Source: an uncultured Oscillospiraceae bacterium (lineage in GTDB: Bacteria > Bacillota > Clostridia > Oscillospirales > Oscillospiraceae). Taken from it: DNA of 35,488 bases. The notes beneath the pieces are model-generated. The model worked only from the letters and a program-made list of their open reading frames with translations. It was not told where the DNA came from and ran no database searches. The stretch covers positions 1 to 35,488 of the forward strand of contig CALWYF010000023.1 in NCBI GenBank assembly GCA_944385705.1, written 5' to 3'. Below, in pieces: positions 31,707 to 35,488 of this stretch (position 1 is the first letter of the stretch; every line of letters starts with the position of its first letter). The position numbers were made by a program, and so were the translations under genes.

Positions 31707-31739
31707 GGGGGAGGCAGTCATATGCAGACTGCCTCCCCT
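31707..31739 (+). other. Hairpin between argF and carA
   Basis: A 12-bp perfect stem plus one wobble pair (31707-31719 with 31727-31739) has a 7-nt loop and no T-run. It lies immediately upstream of the carA ribosome site. It resembles the argG/argH hairpin in position and lack of U-tract. Confidence 0.6.
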
Positions 31740-31755
31740 GTGATGGAGTGATAGA

Positions 31756-32826
31756 ATGGAAAAGGCATATCTTGTTTTAAGCAACGGCATGACATTCGAG
31801 GGGCAGGCCATAGGCGCCCGGGGAGAGAGCATAGGCGAGCTGGTATTCACCACCGGCATGGTGGGCTATATGGAGACCCTCACCGACCCCAGCTACGCCG
31901 GGCAGATAATTATGCAGACCTTTCCCCTCATAGGCAACTACGGAGTAATTCCTGAGGATTTCGAGGGGGACTGCTTTGCCAAGGGCTATGTGGTCCGGGA
32001 ACTGTGTGACCAGCCCTCCAACTTCAGGAGTCAATACGCCCTGGACAAATTTTTAAAGGACAAGGGCATCTGCGGCATCTGTGGGGTGGATACCCGGCAG
32101 ATAACCCGCATAATCCGGGAAGAAGGCGTTATGAACGCCGGCATCTTCTCAGCCCCTCCCGCCGACTTATCCGAAATACAGGCCTATTCCTGCACCGGGG
32201 TGGTGGCTCAGGTCAGTCACCGGGAAAAGCGCATATTCCCGGCCCATGGGCAGGAGAAATTCACCGTGGCTCTTATAGACTACGGCGCAAAGCAAAACAT
32301 CATCCGCTGCCTGTGCAGCCGGGGCTGCAAGGTCATAAGCCTGCCCTTTGACGTTACGGCGGAGGAAGTGCTCTCCCTGGGAGTGGACGGCGTGATGCTC
32401 TCCAACGGCCCCGGCGACCCCAAGGAGAACGTACAGTCCATCTCCCAGATCGGAAAGCTTCTGGGCAAGCTCCCCATCTTCGGCATCTGCCTGGGCCATC
32501 AGCTGACGGCTCTGGCTCTGGGCGGGGACACGGTGAAGCTGAAATACGGCCACCGTGGTGCAAACCAGCCGGTAAAGCGTCTCTCCGACGGCCGCTGCTT
32601 CATATCCAGCCAGAACCACGGTTACGCCGTGGTGTCCGAGAGCATGGCGGGCAAGGGCGTGCTCAGCTACGTAAATGCCAACGACTTCAGCTGCGAGGGC
32701 CTGGACTACCCGGATCTGAACTGCTTCACGGTGCAGTTTCACCCGGAGGCTGCAGGAGGGCCCCGGGACACCGGATTTCTTTTCGACCGCTTCATATCCA
32801 TGATGGGAGGTAAGAGCAATGCCTAA
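31756..32826 (+). CDS. carA: Carbamoyl-phosphate synthase, small (glutaminase) subunit
   Basis: Hydrolyses glutamine and channels ammonia to CarB. 356 residues: an N-terminal CPSase small-chain domain (1 to about 150), then a class I glutamine amidotransferase with nucleophile Cys245 in GICLGHQ and the His329/Glu331 pair in HPEA. GGAG precedes the ATG. It lies in the arginine operon, so this is probably the arginine-linked enzyme, though it may serve pyrimidines too. It overlaps carB by 8 nt. Confidence 0.96.
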   Translation: MEKAYLVLSNGMTFEGQAIGARGESIGELVFTTGMVGYMETLTDPSYAGQIIMQTFPLIGNYGVIPEDFEGDCFAKGYVVRELCDQPSNFRSQYALDKFLKDKGICGICGVDTRQITRIIREEGVMNAGIFSAPPADLSEIQAYSCTGVVAQVSHREKRIFPAHGQEKFTVALIDYGAKQNIIRCLCSRGCKVISLPFDVTAEEVLSLGVDGVMLSNGPGDPKENVQSISQIGKLLGKLPIFGICLGHQLTALALGGDTVKLKYGHRGANQPVKRLSDGRCFISSQNHGYAVVSESMAGKGVLSYVNANDFSCEGLDYPDLNCFTVQFHPEAAGGPRDTGFLFDRFISMMGGKSNA

Positions 32827-35488
32827 GGACAAGAGCATACACAAGGTACTGGTCATCGGCTCCGGCCCCATCGTCATCGGTCAGGCGGCGGAATTTGACT
32901 ACGCCGGCGCCCAGGCCTGCCGGGTGCTGCGCCAGGAAGGCATCAGCACCGTGCTGGTAAACTCCAACCCTGCCACTATAATGACCGACAAGCACCTGGC
33001 GGACAAGATATACCTGGAGCCTCTCACCGCAAAAACTGTGCGGCGCATAATAGAAAAGGAACGCCCCGACTCCCTGCTGGCAGGGCTGGGAGGCCAGACA
33101 GGCCTTACCATAGCCATGCAGCTGAGTCGGGACGGAACCCTGGAACGCTACGGCGTTCGGCTGCTGGGTTCGGACATTGAGGCCATAGACCGGGCTGAGG
33201 ACCGGGAGCTCTTCCGGGAGACCCTGGAAGAGATGGGCCAGCCGGTCATCCCCTCCGCCACCGCCGAGGATCTGGACCGGGCCCTGGAGATAGCCAAAGA
33301 GATAGGCTACCCGGTGATAGTCCGCCCCGCCTTCACTTTGGGCGGCACCGGCGGCGGCATTGCCGCAGATGAGGGGGAACTGCGCACCATAGCCAAGGGC
33401 GGTCTGGATCAGTCCCCTATCCACCAGATACTGGTGGAGCGCTGCATATCCGGCTGGAAGGAGATAGAATTTGAGACTCTGAGGGATGCCGCCGGCAACG
33501 CCGTGGCGGTCTGCTCCATGGAGAACTTTGACCCGGTGGGCATACACACCGGGGACTCCATAGTGGTGGCCCCTGCCCTGACCCTGTCGGACAAGGAGTA
33601 TCAGATGCTCCGCTCCGCCTCTCTGGACATCATATCCCGTCTGGGCATAGTGGGCGGCTGCAACTGCCAGTTTGCTTTGAACCCGGATTCCTTTGAATAC
33701 GCCGTCATAGAGGTGAACCCCCGGGTGTCCCGCTCCTCGGCTCTGGCCTCCAAGGCCACCGGCTACCCCATAGCCAAGATAAGCACCCGCATCGCCCTGG
33801 GCTACACCCTTGACGAGATAAAGAACGAGATAACCGGCAAGACCTGCGCCTGCTTCGAACCTACACTGGACTATGTGGTGGTGAAGCTGCCCAAGTGGCC
33901 CTTCGACAAGTTCCCCGGCTCCAGCCGTGAGCTGGGCACCCAGATGAAGGCCACCGGAGAAGTCATGGCCATAGCCCCCAATTTTGAAATGGCTTTGATG
34001 AAAGCTGTCCGGGGAGCCGAGATAGGGCTGGATACCCTCAACGCCCCGCCCCTCCATGACGCTCCTGTCACCCAGCGGCTCCACGAGCAGAACGACCACC
34101 GGCTTTTCACCATCTTCGAGGCCCTGAAGCAGGGCGTCTCCGTAGATGAAATACATTCCATAACCCGTATAGACAAGTGGTTTCTCCACAAGCTGGCCGG
34201 CCTTGCCGCCTTCGAACAGTCCATTCAGGGTAAAACCCTCAGCCCCGAGGAATACAAGAAGGCCAAGTGGCTGGGCTATCCCGACGCCGCTCTCTGCCGC
34301 ATCACTGGCATGGAGAAGATGCCGGGCATGGCCATGAGCTACAAGATGGTGGACACCTGCGGAGCGGAGTTCGACTCCGAGACCCCCTATTTCTACTCCA
34401 GCTTCGACGAATACTGCGAGTCGTCCAATTTCCCCCGCAGCGGCAAGCCTGTGGTCATGGTGCTGGGCTCCGGCCCCATCCGCATAGGCCAGGGCATAGA
34501 ATTTGACTACAGCAGCGTCCACTGTGTGTGGACCCTCCGGGAACTGGGCTATGACGTGGTCATAGTCAACAACAACCCGGAAACCGTCTCCACCGACTAC
34601 GACACCGCCCACCGGCTTTACTTTGAACCCCTCTGTCCCGAGGACGTGGGCAACATTCTCAGAGTGGAAAAGCCCATAGGCGTGGTGGTGGCCTTCGGCG
34701 GCCAGACGGCCATAAAGCTCACCAAATATCTGGACAGCCTGGGCGTAAAGATCCTGGGCACCTCTGCCGACGGCATAGACCTGGCGGAGGACCGGGCCCG
34801 CTTCGACGCTCTGCTGGAACAGTTCGGCATCAGCCGCCCCAAGGGCCGGGGCGTCAACTCCCTGGAGGAAGCCTTGGAGACAGCTGAGGAGCTGGGTTAC
34901 CCGGTGCTGCTGCGCCCCTCCTATGTCATCGGCGGCCAGAACATGAGCATCTCCCGAAACCCCGAGCAGACCAGAAAATACATGGAGACCATACTCTCCG
35001 GGGGCATCGACAACCCGGTGCTGGTGGACAAGTATATGCCCGGCACGGAGCTGGAAGTGGACCTGATCTCCGACGGGGAGAATGTGCTCATCCCCGGCAT
35101 CATGGAGCACATAGAGCGGGCGGGAGTCCACAGCGGCGACTCCATAGCCGTCTATCCTCCCTACAACCTCAGCGACAAGTTCCTGCGGCGCATCCGCCAG
35201 GTGTCGGAAAAGCTGGCCCTGGCTCTGGGCACCAAGGGTCTGGTGAACATCCAGTACCTCATCTACGGCGGGGAACTCTATGTCATTGAGGTCAACCCCC
35301 GGGCCTCCCGCACCGTGCCCTACATCAGCAAGGTGACCAATGTGCCAATGGTGGACATCGCCGGGCGCATCATGCTGGGAGAGAAGCTGGAGGACCTGGG
35401 CTACGGCACCGGTCTCTACCGCACGCCTCCCTACTACGCCGTAAAGGTGCCGGTGTTCTCCTTTGAAAAGCTGGGAGACGCAAACTCC
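32819..35488 (+). CDS. carB: Carbamoyl-phosphate synthase, large subunit, 3' end outside window
   Basis: Makes carbamoyl phosphate from bicarbonate, ammonia and two ATP. 890 codons are visible of an expected 1050-1075. The first half carries VLVIGSGPIVIGQAAEFDYAG near the start, an ATP-grasp with RPAFTLGGTGGG and EVNPRVSRSSALASKATGYP; the oligomerisation region follows. The second half repeats the plan (MVLGSGPIRIGQGIEFDY, RPSYVIGGQNM, EVNPRASRTVP). The last ATP-grasp portion and the MGS-like allosteric domain, which would tell about UMP/ornithine control, lie beyond the right edge. GGGAGG is 8 nt before the ATG, which overlaps carA by 8 nt (ATGCCTAA). Confidence 0.97.
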   Translation, partial: MPKDKSIHKVLVIGSGPIVIGQAAEFDYAGAQACRVLRQEGISTVLVNSNPATIMTDKHLADKIYLEPLTAKTVRRIIEKERPDSLLAGLGGQTGLTIAMQLSRDGTLERYGVRLLGSDIEAIDRAEDRELFRETLEEMGQPVIPSATAEDLDRALEIAKEIGYPVIVRPAFTLGGTGGGIAADEGELRTIAKGGLDQSPIHQILVERCISGWKEIEFETLRDAAGNAVAVCSMENFDPVGIHTGDSIVVAPALTLSDKEYQMLRSASLDIISRLGIVGGCNCQFALNPDSFEYAVIEVNPRVSRSSALASKATGYPIAKISTRIALGYTLDEIKNEITGKTCACFEPTLDYVVVKLPKWPFDKFPGSSRELGTQMKATGEVMAIAPNFEMALMKAVRGAEIGLDTLNAPPLHDAPVTQRLHEQNDHRLFTIFEALKQGVSVDEIHSITRIDKWFLHKLAGLAAFEQSIQGKTLSPEEYKKAKWLGYPDAALCRITGMEKMPGMAMSYKMVDTCGAEFDSETPYFYSSFDEYCESSNFPRSGKPVVMVLGSGPIRIGQGIEFDYSSVHCVWTLRELGYDVVIVNNNPETVSTDYDTAHRLYFEPLCPEDVGNILRVEKPIGVVVAFGGQTAIKLTKYLDSLGVKILGTSADGIDLAEDRARFDALLEQFGISRPKGRGVNSLEEALETAEELGYPVLLRPSYVIGGQNMSISRNPEQTRKYMETILSGGIDNPVLVDKYMPGTELEVDLISDGENVLIPGIMEHIERAGVHSGDSIAVYPPYNLSDKFLRRIRQVSEKLALALGTKGLVNIQYLIYGGELYVIEVNPRASRTVPYISKVTNVPMVDIAGRIMLGEKLEDLGYGTGLYRTPPYYAVKVPVFSFEKLGDANS

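Noticed and set aside
32792-35131. Very long (779-codon) open frame antisense to carB
   Set aside because: It is a shadow of the carB reading frame caused by GC-rich third positions; no ribosome site, no recognisable domain, low-complexity Gly/His/Val composition.

Overview
The window looks like chromosome of an anaerobic, Gram-positive gut-type member of class Clostridia, probably Oscillospirales. The reasons are an Rnf complex in the clostridial order rnfCDGEAB, two DUF1836 proteins, a Re-type citrate synthase in place of GltA, a flavodiiron protein, strong AGGAGG ribosome sites, moderately high GC, and frequent ATA isoleucine codons. I cannot name the genus. There is no phage, IS, CRISPR, tRNA or rRNA that I can see.

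Layout. 1-2.5 kb: 5' part of a phosphofructokinase (-), a multi-hairpin intergenic module, an SGNH hydrolase (-) and a DUF1836 regulator (+). 2.5-7.6 kb: rnfCDGEAB (-), the ion-pumping ferredoxin:NAD+ oxidoreductase. 8-10.4 kb: flavodiiron protein fprA (-), divergent from a Crp/Fnr regulator and a small conserved-looking unknown protein (+). 10.5-12.4 kb: DegV (-), a second DUF1836 gene (+) and a small PepSY-like protein (-). 12.6-18.2 kb: livKHMGF branched-chain amino acid ABC importer with a cytidylate-kinase-like gene at its end (-). 18.4-23.5 kb: citrate synthase (Re type), GntR/FCD regulator, aconitase, isocitrate dehydrogenase (-), that is, the oxidative half-TCA route to 2-oxoglutarate. 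23.8-35.5 kb: argGHCJBDF-carAB (+), the arginine pathway from glutamate with its own carbamoyl-phosphate synthetase; carB runs off the right edge.

How it fits together. The two biosynthetic operons stand head to head over a 325-bp AT-rich region full of TGTATA-type dyads: one makes the carbon skeleton of glutamate, the other turns glutamate into arginine. The liv operon next to them imports amino acids. The Rnf/FprA/Crp group handles low-potential electrons and O2/NO stress, and its three promoters share an extended -10 of the form TGnTAyAAT. Most operons are tightly packed with 1-, 4- or 8-nt start/stop overlaps, and several contain hairpins between cistrons that lack U-tracts.

Nothing here is clearly a new defence or mobile system. 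The best leads are the hairpin-rich module at 764-1146, the leader terminator of livK, the unknown gene paired with the Crp regulator, the duplicated DUF1836 genes, the regulator embedded in the citrate operon with dyads at its promoter, and an isocitrate dehydrogenase with unusual cofactor-site residues.
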